Assembly: GCA_022447185.1 (NCBI GenBank)
Contig: JAKVAY010000042.1
Span: forward strand, 1 to 32,000
DNA: 32,000 nucleotides
Origin: Fuerstiella sp.
Lineage (GTDB): Bacteria; Planctomycetota; Planctomycetia; Planctomycetales; Planctomycetaceae
Direction of reading: 5' to 3'
The translations under genes were made by a program, and so were the position numbers. Position 1 is the stretch's first letter. The number at the start of each line of letters is the position of its first letter. Below the pieces are notes generated by a model. It was not told where the DNA came from. It did not search any database and worked only from the letters and a program-made list of their open reading frames with translations. Below, piece after piece: positions 1-7,555 of this stretch.

Positions 1-537
1 GCCGTGTTCGTCTGCATGGATGAGATCTCCAGGATAAACCACCAAACCACCAACTTTCACGGGTGTGTTGATTTCTATCCAGCGAATGTGGGCGTGGCCC
101 ACGACCGCGGCCGGTGCGCAAAGTTTGAAACCGAGCTGTTCTACTTCCGGCAGATCACGCACACCTCCATTGGTAATTGCTCCCACCGCTCCCAGGCGCA
201 AAAAGATACTGGCTGCGACGTCGCCCCAGGAACAACTGCGTGCCGCTGGCTGGTCCATGTCCTGAGCGACCATTACTTTCGGGCCGGGGGCACTTTGGAC
301 GTATTCCCACATTTCTTTCCATTCCACAATTCGTTCCCCTTTGGCCGGCGGTAATTCACCGACAATTTTTCCTGTCACGGCGTATCCAACGAGTGGACCC
401 AGAGACGGGGAAACGGATCGGACGGAAGTATCCATGAGACCTTCGGTACGTGGACGGAGATCAAATTTTTCCACGGCATCATAAACAATGGGTGTACGAA
501 TATTTGCCAGTTCCGCTAAGGCTTCGTCGTGTGTCAT
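1..537 (-). CDS. RraA-like family protein (partial, C-terminus outside window)
   Basis: The 179 visible codons run off the left edge, so the C-terminus is missing. I read the minus strand from an ATG at 537-535, preceded by GAAGG about 7 bases upstream. The protein shows the RraA/4-hydroxy-4-methyl-2-oxoglutarate aldolase pattern: N-terminal 'TPIVYDAVEKFDLRP', a central 'GAVGAITNGGVRDLPEV' with the Gly-Gly-x-Arg-Asp loop that binds substrate and metal in the family, and 'VVYPGDLIHADEHG' at the cut end, where family members carry the metal-site D/E-x-x-G loop. In this family such proteins are either class II aldolases/oxaloacetate decarboxylases or RNase E regulators. The retained GGVRD loop favours an enzyme of 2-keto-acid metabolism. 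The family call is firm; the substrate is not known. No signal peptide is seen, so it is probably cytoplasmic. Confidence 0.85.
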   Translation of the reverse strand, partial: MTHDEALAELANIRTPIVYDAVEKFDLRPRTEGLMDTSVRSVSPSLGPLVGYAVTGKIVGELPPAKGERIVEWKEMWEYVQSAPGPKVMVAQDMDQPAARSCSWGDVAASIFLRLGAVGAITNGGVRDLPEVEQLGFKLCAPAAVVGHAHIRWIEINTPVKVGGLVVYPGDLIHADEHG

Positions 538-540
538 ATG

Positions 541-1061
541 GTTACCTTCGAATAATGGAAGTGATCTGATGGGTGAGAGGCATGGTGGTGTCGGATCGGG
601 AAGAGATCATATGTGATAAAATATCGCGAAGTCTTGTGAGTCACATTCAATGAAGTTTCATCAACACAGCGGGCCTCAATTCCGAGGACCAGCGTTTTTT
701 CCACGATAGCATTCTGTTTACGCTTTGTCGGTAGATAGGATTCAGAACGGGTCGGTGCCGCTCCACCGGAATGCCTTAAGTTGTCAGGTACTATTGGCAT
801 CGCAGCTGGCTCTGGAATGACGCGAGCGGCAGGTCCGGGTCTTTCAGTCGAGCCAGAATAAATCGATTGATGGCATCAGTCGGGCACGTAGCATTCCGGG
901 TTGCGGGCATTTGTGACGATCTGCGCATTGCAGTTTTCCACGGGTCGAGTCGATCAGAAATCAACTGATGGCGCGATCTTGTCCGGTTTCAGAGAAGCAA
1001 CTGTTCGAACTTGTCAATATTGTTGTACCACGGTGACCTGAAGGCGACTGACGGCTGTCAT
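541..1061. other. Intergenic stretch, probably decayed coding DNA
   Basis: About 520 bases separate the RraA-like gene from the sulfatase stop. I find no convincing intact gene. An 88-codon minus-strand frame (534-800) has low-complexity His/Ser/Thr composition, overlaps the RraA-like start and has no family motif. The stretch does contain a DUF1549-like fragment, listed separately. No clear terminator hairpin with a T-run was seen here. Confidence 0.5.
791..928 (-). pseudogene. Possible remnant of a DUF1549 (planctomycete PSD1) gene
   Basis: Read on the minus strand from ATG at 928-926 to TAG at 793-791, this 45-codon frame contains 'PTDAINRFILARLKDPDLPL'. This resembles the start of the DUF1549 domain in planctomycete cytochrome-type proteins, whose usual form is close to N/H-P-I-D-x-F-I-L-A-R-L-E. 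In intact genes the domain continues for hundreds of residues; here the frame stops 18 residues after ILARL. Upstream the frame stays open only to about 990. The match is one short motif read by eye, so chance similarity is possible. If real, it is debris of a DUF1549/DUF1553 gene, whose families usually pair with DUF1501 genes such as the one at 26 kb. Confidence 0.35.
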
Positions 1062-2618
1062 TCACTTTGGTCGCAACCATCGGGGTGCAATTTGATCGGT
1101 TTCATCGATGGTGACCAGGAAGTGCAGCAGACGGTCTTTCAGTTCCGCTTCAATCTCACGATGCTCAGATTGTCCGTGCAGGTTATGCATTTCGGCGGGA
1201 TCATTCTTCAGATCGTACAGTTCGGCGTCGCCGTTGGGGTAATAATTGAATTTCCATTGTGACGTGCGAACCATGCGTGCGTCCGGATGTCGGACTCCTT
1301 TAATGCCCTTACCTCTGACGAATTCAAAATCCAGGCGTCCGGTGGTAATCACCTCGGGGATGACGTTTTCGCAAAAGACGGCATCGCGCGGCGTGTACTG
1401 GCGGTCGGACTTCGTGATCAGTGGCACCAGGCTGCGCCCCTGACTGTTGTTGGGTTCGCGCAGTCCGGCCAGTTCGAACAATGTCGGCAGAAGGTCGACT
1501 GATTCAATCATCTGATCGTACTGTCCCGGTGGCACGTGGCCGGGAAACCGCAGCATGAAAGGAACTCTGATTGACGACTCAAAGAAACAGTTTTTGCCTG
1601 TCAATCCATGTTCAAGCAATTGATCGCCATGATCGGAGCTGAAGACAACGATCGTGTTGTCTGCCTGGCCCGTCTCTTCCAGGGTTTTCAGGATCAGTCC
1701 GATTTCCCGGTCGACATGGCTGATGGATCCGTAGTAACTGCGGAGCATCCATTGCAGACGCGTGCGGTCGATGTCGTAGACTGGTCGGCCACGCAAAATC
1801 AGCAGCCGCAGTGGCAACGGAAGCCTCGCAATATCTTTCAGAGTCTGCTGTTCGGGGAGCGGAATGGTGACATCGTCGTACATGCTGTCGAATGGTACAG
1901 GTACTTCAAACGGGGAATGCGGCTTCCAGAACGAACTGAACAGGAAAAACGGTTTGTCTGCTTTCGCCAGTTGCCGGATGTGATCACGAGTGCGCAGGCC
2001 GACCCATGTCGTATCTGTGTATTTGTCATCAATAGCTGCGCGGAACGGATTTCGACCTTCGGCAACGTTTTTCGCATAGGCTCGATAGTTGATGTCTGCC
2101 TGGGGATCATTCTGTTTTCGCCACACTACGTAATCCGAAAACCGGTCCAGTGACGAAACCGCATCATGTAACTTGACGAAGTCGAAGCCTGTGCGCTTCG
2201 CTTCGGCCACGGTTGGTGGATACAGGTGTAGTTTGCCGACGGATGCTGTGGCATAACCGGCCTCACGTAGTCGCGCCTGCATCAGGATCTCGCGACGATC
2301 CAGGGGCGTGTAGTTGACACGGTTCTTATGAGAGTGTGGATACCGGCCAGTAAAGAAACTGGCGCGAGATGGTACACAGACGGGTGCATTGACGAATGCA
2401 CGAGTGAAGTTAGCACCTTCACCGGCCAGGCGGTCGAAGTTCGGCGTTCTGATCAGCTTGTTACCGTTCGCTCCGACGCAGTCCCATCGATGCTGGTCGG
2501 TCATGATAAACAGGATATTCGGACGGGCGTTTATCTCCGCGGCGGCGACCGGCGAGAGTTGTCCTGCAGCAGCGCAGATCGTGACGGTCAGCAGAGTGGT
2601 AATCAGACGAGGATACAT
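1062..2618 (-). CDS. Exported sulfatase (type I, formylglycine-dependent)
   Basis: A 518-residue arylsulfatase-superfamily enzyme that hydrolyses sulfate esters, probably on polysaccharides, outside the cytoplasm. Residues 1-27 form a Sec signal peptide ending in AAA. 'RPNILFIMTDQHRWD' (from 32) carries the first metal-site Asp (D41, with Gln replacing the second Asp, as in many iduronate-type sulfatases). C81-V-P-S-R85 is the C-x-P-S-R motif whose Cys is oxidised to formylglycine. 'SSDHGD' (327-332) gives D329/H330, and K342 lies in 'GLTGKNCFFESSIRVP', the usual C-terminal metal/sulfate site. Length is normal for the family. ATG at 2618 has AGAGG 7 bases upstream. It is monocistronic in appearance. 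The cysteine-type motif needs a formylglycine-generating enzyme; the SUMF1-like protein at 10.8 kb lacks the catalytic cysteines, so the maturase must be encoded elsewhere. The exact substrate is not readable. Confidence 0.95.
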   Translation of the reverse strand: MYPRLITTLLTVTICAAAGQLSPVAAAEINARPNILFIMTDQHRWDCVGANGNKLIRTPNFDRLAGEGANFTRAFVNAPVCVPSRASFFTGRYPHSHKNRVNYTPLDRREILMQARLREAGYATASVGKLHLYPPTVAEAKRTGFDFVKLHDAVSSLDRFSDYVVWRKQNDPQADINYRAYAKNVAEGRNPFRAAIDDKYTDTTWVGLRTRDHIRQLAKADKPFFLFSSFWKPHSPFEVPVPFDSMYDDVTIPLPEQQTLKDIARLPLPLRLLILRGRPVYDIDRTRLQWMLRSYYGSISHVDREIGLILKTLEETGQADNTIVVFSSDHGDQLLEHGLTGKNCFFESSIRVPFMLRFPGHVPPGQYDQMIESVDLLPTLFELAGLREPNNSQGRSLVPLITKSDRQYTPRDAVFCENVIPEVITTGRLDFEFVRGKGIKGVRHPDARMVRTSQWKFNYYPNGDAELYDLKNDPAEMHNLHGQSEHREIEAELKDRLLHFLVTIDETDQIAPRWLRPK

Positions 2619-2919
2619 GAGTTGCCTCTGATAGCCGAAAGAATTGGCTCCATCGATTCACGGTTTATTTTCTGTGGAATCACGTTGATCGACTCGTGCG
2701 TTTGACCAGTGATTTTCTTCTGGAGGCTAACGTTGAACGTTTATAACAAACGCTGAGTCTTGGCTTGTTTTTCGATCGTTGATGCATCGGATAACAACCA
2801 TTGATGGTGATTGAGGTTGGGACACTGACGTTGAACATTTGTACCGGTCAGGACTTTGAGGCAGTACCGAAGTTGCATGGCATGGGTTCGAAATTGTGTG
2901 AGATACAGTTGCTCCTGTG
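2619..2919. other. Intergenic region upstream of the sulfatase
   Basis: About 300 bases between the sulfatase start and the stop of the next minus-strand gene. It must hold the sulfatase promoter, but no clear -35/-10 pair stands out. A 13-base direct repeat with one mismatch (2729-2742 and 2828-2840, core ACGTTGAAC) is the only structure I see. Confidence 0.4.
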
Positions 2920-3366
2920 TCAGTCGTTGGTTGATGGTTTGTCGTTTCTTGGGTCTGACAATGCGGTACCGATTAATACTCCGGCAACGCCGAGCAAAGC
3001 ACCGAGCGATTCACCAGTTGAGTGCATGTAGTTGGTCAATCCCGGGTCGGGCTGTGCAAAAATATGGATTCCAGTTGAAATTGGGATGCACAACGCTGCC
3101 AAGACGATGGCGGTTGCAGGTCGAAATCCAGGAGCGATCACAGTACCTGCGACTGCGAACGCAATACCACTGGGAAGCGATTGCAGTACCGGCACAATAA
3201 AGGCTGAATAACCTGAGCCCTGTCGATCGAGGCCGATCTGCGCGTCGAAGATGGCTCGGGGATGTTCCAGTAACCAACCGGCCAGCAACGCGCCTGGCAA
3301 CACACAGGCCCATCTCAGCCGTTTGCTCCCGCGGCGCTGGTTTTGAGCAGGTTCTGAGTCGTGCAT
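2920..3366 (-). CDS. Small multi-pass membrane protein of unknown function
   Basis: A 148-residue frame with a strongly hydrophobic, Gly/Ala-rich make-up. I see about four likely membrane segments: near 18-33, 53-79, 82-104 and 120-136. They are preceded by a basic, cytoplasm-type N-terminus (QRRGSKRLR) and followed by a polar tail. The segment pattern and biased composition argue that it is real and not a shadow of the opposite frames. ATG at 3366 has a CGAGG-like site about 11 bases upstream, slightly long. I recognise no family and no catalytic motif. It is transcribed toward the sulfatase, about 300 bases away, so a shared transcript is possible but not shown. It could be a small integral membrane protein or a transporter fragment. 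Confidence 0.6.
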   Translation of the reverse strand: MHDSEPAQNQRRGSKRLRWACVLPGALLAGWLLEHPRAIFDAQIGLDRQGSGYSAFIVPVLQSLPSGIAFAVAGTVIAPGFRPATAIVLAALCIPISTGIHIFAQPDPGLTNYMHSTGESLGALLGVAGVLIGTALSDPRNDKPSTND

Positions 3367-3680
3367 GATTCGGCAACCTCGTCCGACAGATCCGGTGGGC
3401 TAAAACCGATATTTGACGCCGGACTCTCATTTCTCGATAGATCGATTTGTTTGAGCACGTTGATGAACGTCGTGCCTGCCGGACGAAATTTGGAGATCGA
3501 TCAGACGACTGTACCCGTTCCACAAACAGTCAAACGATTTTAAGAATTGTTGCGTGAGGTAAAATGGGCATAGTGAAAGACTCCGTTTCAGACACTCATA
3601 GTTATCATTAGTCTATGGGATCGGTCGTTTGACGCGATCGCTGTTGGTCCTGTCACTCCGTTAGTGAATGGAATGATGAA
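3367..3680. other. Divergent intergenic region
   Basis: About 310 bases between the minus-strand membrane protein and the plus-strand lactonase-like gene; promoters of both should lie here. I see no gene and no strong hairpin or operator-like palindrome. Confidence 0.4.
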
Positions 3681-4802
3681 ATGCGAATTCCCACTGCATT
3701 CGTACTTTGTATGGCAGCTATGTCGACTCATGCTGACGAATCCATTGTGTTTGTGTCCGCTTTCAAATCAGGTGAAGAAGGCGGAATTCATGCATTTCGT
3801 TTCTCATCCGACACCGGTCGACTGCAGTTGCTGCATCGGACCTCAGGTATCAACAATCCGTTTTTTATTGCCATCTCACCGGATGAAAAGTTCCTGTATG
3901 CGATCGATTCGGCTGATTTCACGGACGAAATTCATGAGTTCGTGGCAGCGTATGCGATTCACGGGCGCACCGGAAAACTAAAACGGCTGAATCGCGTATC
4001 TGCCCGGGGCACGGCATCGTGCTATCTGGACGTGGATGCGACCGGAAAGACGGTCGTGGTGGCAAATTACTTCACCGGCAGCGTGGCAGCGTTTCCTGTG
4101 CTTGATGATGGTTCACTCGCGACCGCTGCTTCGTTGATTCAGCACAGTGGATCCAGTGTCGATCGCGATCGTCAGCAGGGGCCTTATGCTCACAGCATTG
4201 TGGTGAGTCCGGACAATCGTTTTGCACTGGCGGCGGATCTTGGGATTGATCGGGTTCTGATCTATCGTCTGGCGTCGGACTCGGCCGTGTTGACGCCCGG
4301 CGAACCACAGTCATCGGTGCTGCTGCCGCCAGGATCAGGTCCGCGGCATTTGGTATTTCATCCCAATGGAAAGTGGGTCTATGTCATCAACGAACTGGGT
4401 AACACTGTTTCACTCTTCGATTATTGTTCCAGTTCCGGGACGTTGACATCACGTCAGATCATTTCAACAGTTCCAGCAGACTTTTCAGGTACGAGCCACA
4501 CTGCGGATCTTAAGATTTCTCCAAACGGGAAGTTTCTGTACGGATCCAATCGCGGCCACGACAGCATTGCCGTTTATCACATTGCCAGTGACGGTCGACT
4601 GAATCTCGAGAGTCTCGAACCGACTCGGGGTCAGGGTCCTCAGAATCTGTTGGTGACTCCGGACAATCGATGGCTTCTGTGTGCGAATATGCCGGGTAAC
4701 AATGTCACAGTCTTCGCGATTGATTCCGACACTGGTATGCTGACGGCTACCGGCAATCCGATTTCTGTCCCGATGCCTGCATGCATTGGGTTGTTGAAAT
4801 GA
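3681..4802 (+). CDS. Exported lactonase-family seven-bladed propeller protein (6-phosphogluconolactonase/YkgB fold)
   Basis: 373 residues, the usual length of the PF10282 lactonase family. Residues 1-18 look like a short signal peptide ending in THA. The body is a run of propeller blades, each with the recurring 'SPDxxFLYxxD/N' or 'TPDNRWLLCANM' motif: for example 'ISPDEKFLYAID', 'VSPDNRFALAAD', 'FHPNGKWVYVINELG' and 'ISPNGKFLYGSNRGHDS'. In Pgl the family hydrolyses 6-phosphogluconolactone to 6-phosphogluconate, but an exported member probably acts on non-phosphorylated sugar lactones or only binds. The start has GGA about 8 bases upstream, so the ribosome site is weak. It lies 121 bases upstream of the enolase-superfamily gene on the same strand; a lactonase beside a sugar-acid-dehydratase-type fold fits sugar oxidation, which is inference. 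Confidence 0.85.
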   Translation: MRIPTAFVLCMAAMSTHADESIVFVSAFKSGEEGGIHAFRFSSDTGRLQLLHRTSGINNPFFIAISPDEKFLYAIDSADFTDEIHEFVAAYAIHGRTGKLKRLNRVSARGTASCYLDVDATGKTVVVANYFTGSVAAFPVLDDGSLATAASLIQHSGSSVDRDRQQGPYAHSIVVSPDNRFALAADLGIDRVLIYRLASDSAVLTPGEPQSSVLLPPGSGPRHLVFHPNGKWVYVINELGNTVSLFDYCSSSGTLTSRQIISTVPADFSGTSHTADLKISPNGKFLYGSNRGHDSIAVYHIASDGRLNLESLEPTRGQGPQNLLVTPDNRWLLCANMPGNNVTVFAIDSDTGMLTATGNPISVPMPACIGLLK

Positions 4803-4923
4803 GCTGGACGACATCGCTCGACATCGTTGACTTTGAATGCAGCGATGTCGACTGATTCTGCATGCAATTTATATGATTATTGATACGACAGGCCTGTTCT
4901 GCCGAAAAAAAACGGGATTAGCA

Positions 4924-6303
4924 ATGCGTCAGACACCACAGCGAAGAATCACTCGCCGCCATCTTCTGTCCAGCGGTGCAGCCATGGTGGCTGCATCAAC
5001 ATTCCGACCTCTTTCGATTCTGAAGGCACAGGAACAGGCCGAGAAAACGTATGGTCGTCTGCGTGTCACGGATATTGAAACGCACGAGATTTCAGTTCCG
5101 TACCAGGACTGGATCGCGTACGAGCTGAATCATTACTACGGACCTACTCGACGCACTATCTATGTCGTTCGCACCAACAGTAATTTGATCGGACTGGGAG
5201 AGGGGGGGCGTTCACCGGAGGCAGAGTCCGTTCTGGAACAGTACATTGGCTCGAACCCGTTTCACTGGATCGGAGACGAGACAAGTCTCGGGCTGGGAAC
5301 AGCTATGTATGACCTGATGGGGCAGGCGGCCGGGGTACCTGTCTGGCGACTGTTAGGTCAAAAATATCGGTCGTGGGTGCCGGTTGCATCATGGACTGTG
5401 TCCACAGATCCTCAACGGATGGCCACTGCGGTTCAGCGGTTCGCGGCGGCGGGTTATACGTGGATGAAGTACCACCTGTCTCCGTTTGAGAATGTGATTG
5501 ATCAGATGGAAGCGATGCAGGCGGTGGCCCCGAAAGGATTCAGGATTCACCACGACCTGACGATGGGAGGTTCTGACGACCATACGTTCGAACTGCTGGA
5601 AAAAATTTCACGGTATCCGATTGCAGGTTGTTTCGAAGATCCGCTGCCATCAAGAGACATCGAAGGTCATGCCGAGTTGCGCAAGAAGTGCCGCCTGCCG
5701 ATCTACTATCATCATTCCCCGCTGGGGGCCGGATTCGAAACTCAGTGGCGAGCTGCAGACGGGTATATTGTTGGCCACTCACGAATTGGCGACGCCATTC
5801 GGCGGGCGGGGCTGTTCGCACAGCTTGAACTTCCGTTTTCACTGCAAAACGTGGGAGGCATGATTACCCGGGCCATGTGCGCACACATGCACTCCGCGTT
5901 TAAAACGGCCCGATTGCACTTCAATAACGACACTGAAACATGGAAAGCCGACGTGGTGAAAGAGCGTCTAGAACCGGTCAACGGTTTGATCCGCGTTCCG
6001 GAGGGCCCTGGACTGGGAGTGACGCTGGATCCTGACGAACTGGACCGCCTGAAGAATCTGACACTGCCCGAACATCCAAAGTGGATCATCAGGACCAAAT
6101 ATGCCAACGGCACCACAATGTACAATATTGCCAATCCCCAAAGATCTCTGTTTATGGTCCGGCCTGATAAAAGGCGTGAGGTGACCCTCAGCTATGACGC
6201 TCCGCTGGCTACCGACTACTGGGATCCGGATGGAACACCGGCATTCCGTGAGATGTTTCAGCGACTGGAAAAAGAAGGCATGGTTCTGGAACGACCATTG
6301 TAA
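4924..6303 (+). CDS. Tat-exported enolase-superfamily protein (mandelate racemase/muconate lactonizing type) with altered active site
   Basis: 459 residues from ATG 4924. I prefer this over the in-frame ATG at 4837 because it begins directly with a Tat signal ('RRITRRHLLSSGAAM', cut near residue 35). The capping domain (about 47-150) and barrel (about 150-400) are recognisable: 'AMYDLMGQAAGVPVWRLLG', 'HHDLTMGG' with first metal ligand D211, and 'CFEDPLPS' with second ligand E238. The catalytic K-x-K is K182-Y-H184. The place where a third Glu/Asp ligand is expected, about 26 residues after E238, reads 'IYYHHSPLG' (H263/H264). The Asp of the Asp-His dyad region is replaced ('YIVGHSRIGD'). Family members abstract a proton alpha to a carboxylate (racemases, sugar-acid dehydratases). 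This one keeps the fold but may have a different metal site or no activity. It follows the lactonase-like gene on the same strand. Confidence 0.85.
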   Translation: MRQTPQRRITRRHLLSSGAAMVAASTFRPLSILKAQEQAEKTYGRLRVTDIETHEISVPYQDWIAYELNHYYGPTRRTIYVVRTNSNLIGLGEGGRSPEAESVLEQYIGSNPFHWIGDETSLGLGTAMYDLMGQAAGVPVWRLLGQKYRSWVPVASWTVSTDPQRMATAVQRFAAAGYTWMKYHLSPFENVIDQMEAMQAVAPKGFRIHHDLTMGGSDDHTFELLEKISRYPIAGCFEDPLPSRDIEGHAELRKKCRLPIYYHHSPLGAGFETQWRAADGYIVGHSRIGDAIRRAGLFAQLELPFSLQNVGGMITRAMCAHMHSAFKTARLHFNNDTETWKADVVKERLEPVNGLIRVPEGPGLGVTLDPDELDRLKNLTLPEHPKWIIRTKYANGTTMYNIANPQRSLFMVRPDKRREVTLSYDAPLATDYWDPDGTPAFREMFQRLEKEGMVLERPL

Positions 6304-6464
6304 GACAGCTCACACGCTACGTGCTGGCGTTGATGGAATCAGATACGAGGTGCGTTCACTACACCGGCTGAATATCATCAGGGAGGATAAGACGTTCGCC
6401 GCTCTGTCATACCTCGGGCTGCTTCGGATCAGCCCGACAAATGATGTGAGTCATCCACAGATCA

Positions 6465-6504
6465 TTAAAAAACGCGACGCAGGTTTTTCACCATGCGTCG
6501 CGTT
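6465..6504 (-). terminator. Rho-independent terminator of the 6534-7091 gene
   Basis: Perfect 11-bp inverted repeat (AACGCGACGCA at 6471-6481, TGCGTCGCGTT at 6494-6504) with a 12-base loop. On the minus strand the stem is followed by a run of six T, beginning 30 bases after the stop at 6534. Confidence 0.85.
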
Positions 6505-6533
6505 GTGTTGAGTCAGACAAAGCAGCAGGACGT

Positions 6534-7091
6534 CTAGAGGATTTTCTTGATGTCCGCGATGATTTCCTTTGTCTTCAGCTCTTTAACGTCGCTGACAGCG
6601 AAGTTGGCTTTAACATTGACTTGGTCAGCCAGAATAACCGTGACCTGTGCTTTAGGGCTGATTCCGTAATTGTCCGGACCGTTTTCGAATTCGTTGGGGA
6701 CAACGAAAGGCACCTGAGTGGCTTCACTTGTGGTGGCCAGTTTGCGGGCAGCATCGGATGCATCGTCCCTGTCGTCAGCCAGGACGTTGACGAAGCCGGT
6801 CAGTTTTGCGTCTGCATTTTTGTTGATGGCCTTGTCAAGCTGCTTAACAAATTCAACAACCTGAGGGTCAATCGAACGCGTAAAAATCACAACCTGCGGC
6901 TTTGAACCGTTTTTGCAGCGATAGCAAAGTGACTTGCCTTCTCTCACGCCATCCTTTTCGGCACCGGCACATTTGGTGACGTAGAACGCACCGAGCCTGT
7001 CACCGGCCTGTGGACCACTTTTCAAATCCTCGCCAACACTTACAGCGGACGTAACGGCGAAGGCCATTCCAAATACAAACAGATTTCTCAC
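6534..7091 (-). CDS. Small exported protein of planctomycete type, possibly thioredoxin-like
   Basis: I choose the GTG at 7091, not an upstream ATG at 7121, because AGGAG lies 6 bases before it and the protein then begins with a clean signal peptide (VRNLFVFGMAFAVTSAVSVG). That gives 185 residues. The body has alternating strands and helices: 'KPQVVIFTRSIDPQVVEFV', 'KLTGFVNVLADDRDDASD' and 'ISPKAQVTVILADQVNVKAN'. This resembles a thioredoxin-like fold with a beta-strand, then a helix, but no redox C-x-x-C sits in the usual place. One 'CYRC' (near residues 56-59) lies before the first strand. A redox or carrier role is only inferred from the fold. It ends at a strong terminator and so is a single-gene unit; its promoter region holds a perfect palindrome. 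Confidence 0.75.
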   Translation of the reverse strand: MRNLFVFGMAFAVTSAVSVGEDLKSGPQAGDRLGAFYVTKCAGAEKDGVREGKSLCYRCKNGSKPQVVIFTRSIDPQVVEFVKQLDKAINKNADAKLTGFVNVLADDRDDASDAARKLATTSEATQVPFVVPNEFENGPDNYGISPKAQVTVILADQVNVKANFAVSDVKELKTKEIIADIKKIL

Positions 7092-7555
7092 AACTTGCTC
7101 CTGTTCAAGGGGGGCTGACATATCCGTACTTTACAGCACGAACAGAGATTCCAGATCTCTTCATTTGTGGAAACACGACTGCCGACAGTTCGATCATCGC
7201 CCGCACCAAAATCGCCGGGTCACATTGTTGACGGTTCGTCAACAATGTGATTTCACGGCAACCAGTCTACCTGTCCGGCCTGTCACCATACTACAATGTT
7301 CGACAGTCGGTTAGAAGTGCACAAAATCACTTAAGATGTCACGACATCGTATTGAAATCGAACATGTTTTGAAAACGCTGTTCGGTTTCGGCTCGCGGCT
7401 GATTTCTTTATGGATTTTTACACTTCCGGCTGAACAGCAAATCTGAGAACAAGCTGTGGATGAATTGGGAACGTCATAGCAGTGTCATGCGGATGCACCC
7501 GCATGACGCTGCCGGATTTGAAGACCATTTTTCATCTGTATGAATCGATTGAACA
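7092..7555. other. Divergent intergenic region with a palindrome
   Basis: 464 bases between the minus-strand exported protein and the plus-strand cytochrome fusion. Both promoters must be here. It holds the perfect inverted repeat at 7220-7250 (separate entry). No other gene or RNA is visible. Confidence 0.5.
7220..7250. promoter_or_regulatory. Perfect 13-bp inverted repeat, candidate operator or hairpin
   Basis: TCACATTGTTGAC (7220-7232) and its exact reverse complement (7238-7250) flank a 5-base spacer. It lies 129 bases upstream of the minus gene start and about 305 bases upstream of the plus gene start. No T-run follows on either strand, so it is not a typical terminator. It could bind a dimeric repressor or fold as a leader hairpin. 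Confidence 0.55.

Noticed and set aside
534..800. 88-codon minus-strand frame overlapping the RraA-like start
   Set aside because: Overlaps a strong start, no family motif, His/Ser-rich composition typical of a non-coding frame.
2729..2840. Direct repeat of ACGTTGAACRTTT about 100 bases apart upstream of the sulfatase
   Set aside because: Only 13 bases, one mismatch; may be chance, no binding family suggested.
4809..4850. Inverted repeat CGACATCGCT/AGCGATGTCG after the lactonase-like gene
   Set aside because: 10-bp arms but a 22-base loop and no T-run; not listed as a terminator.
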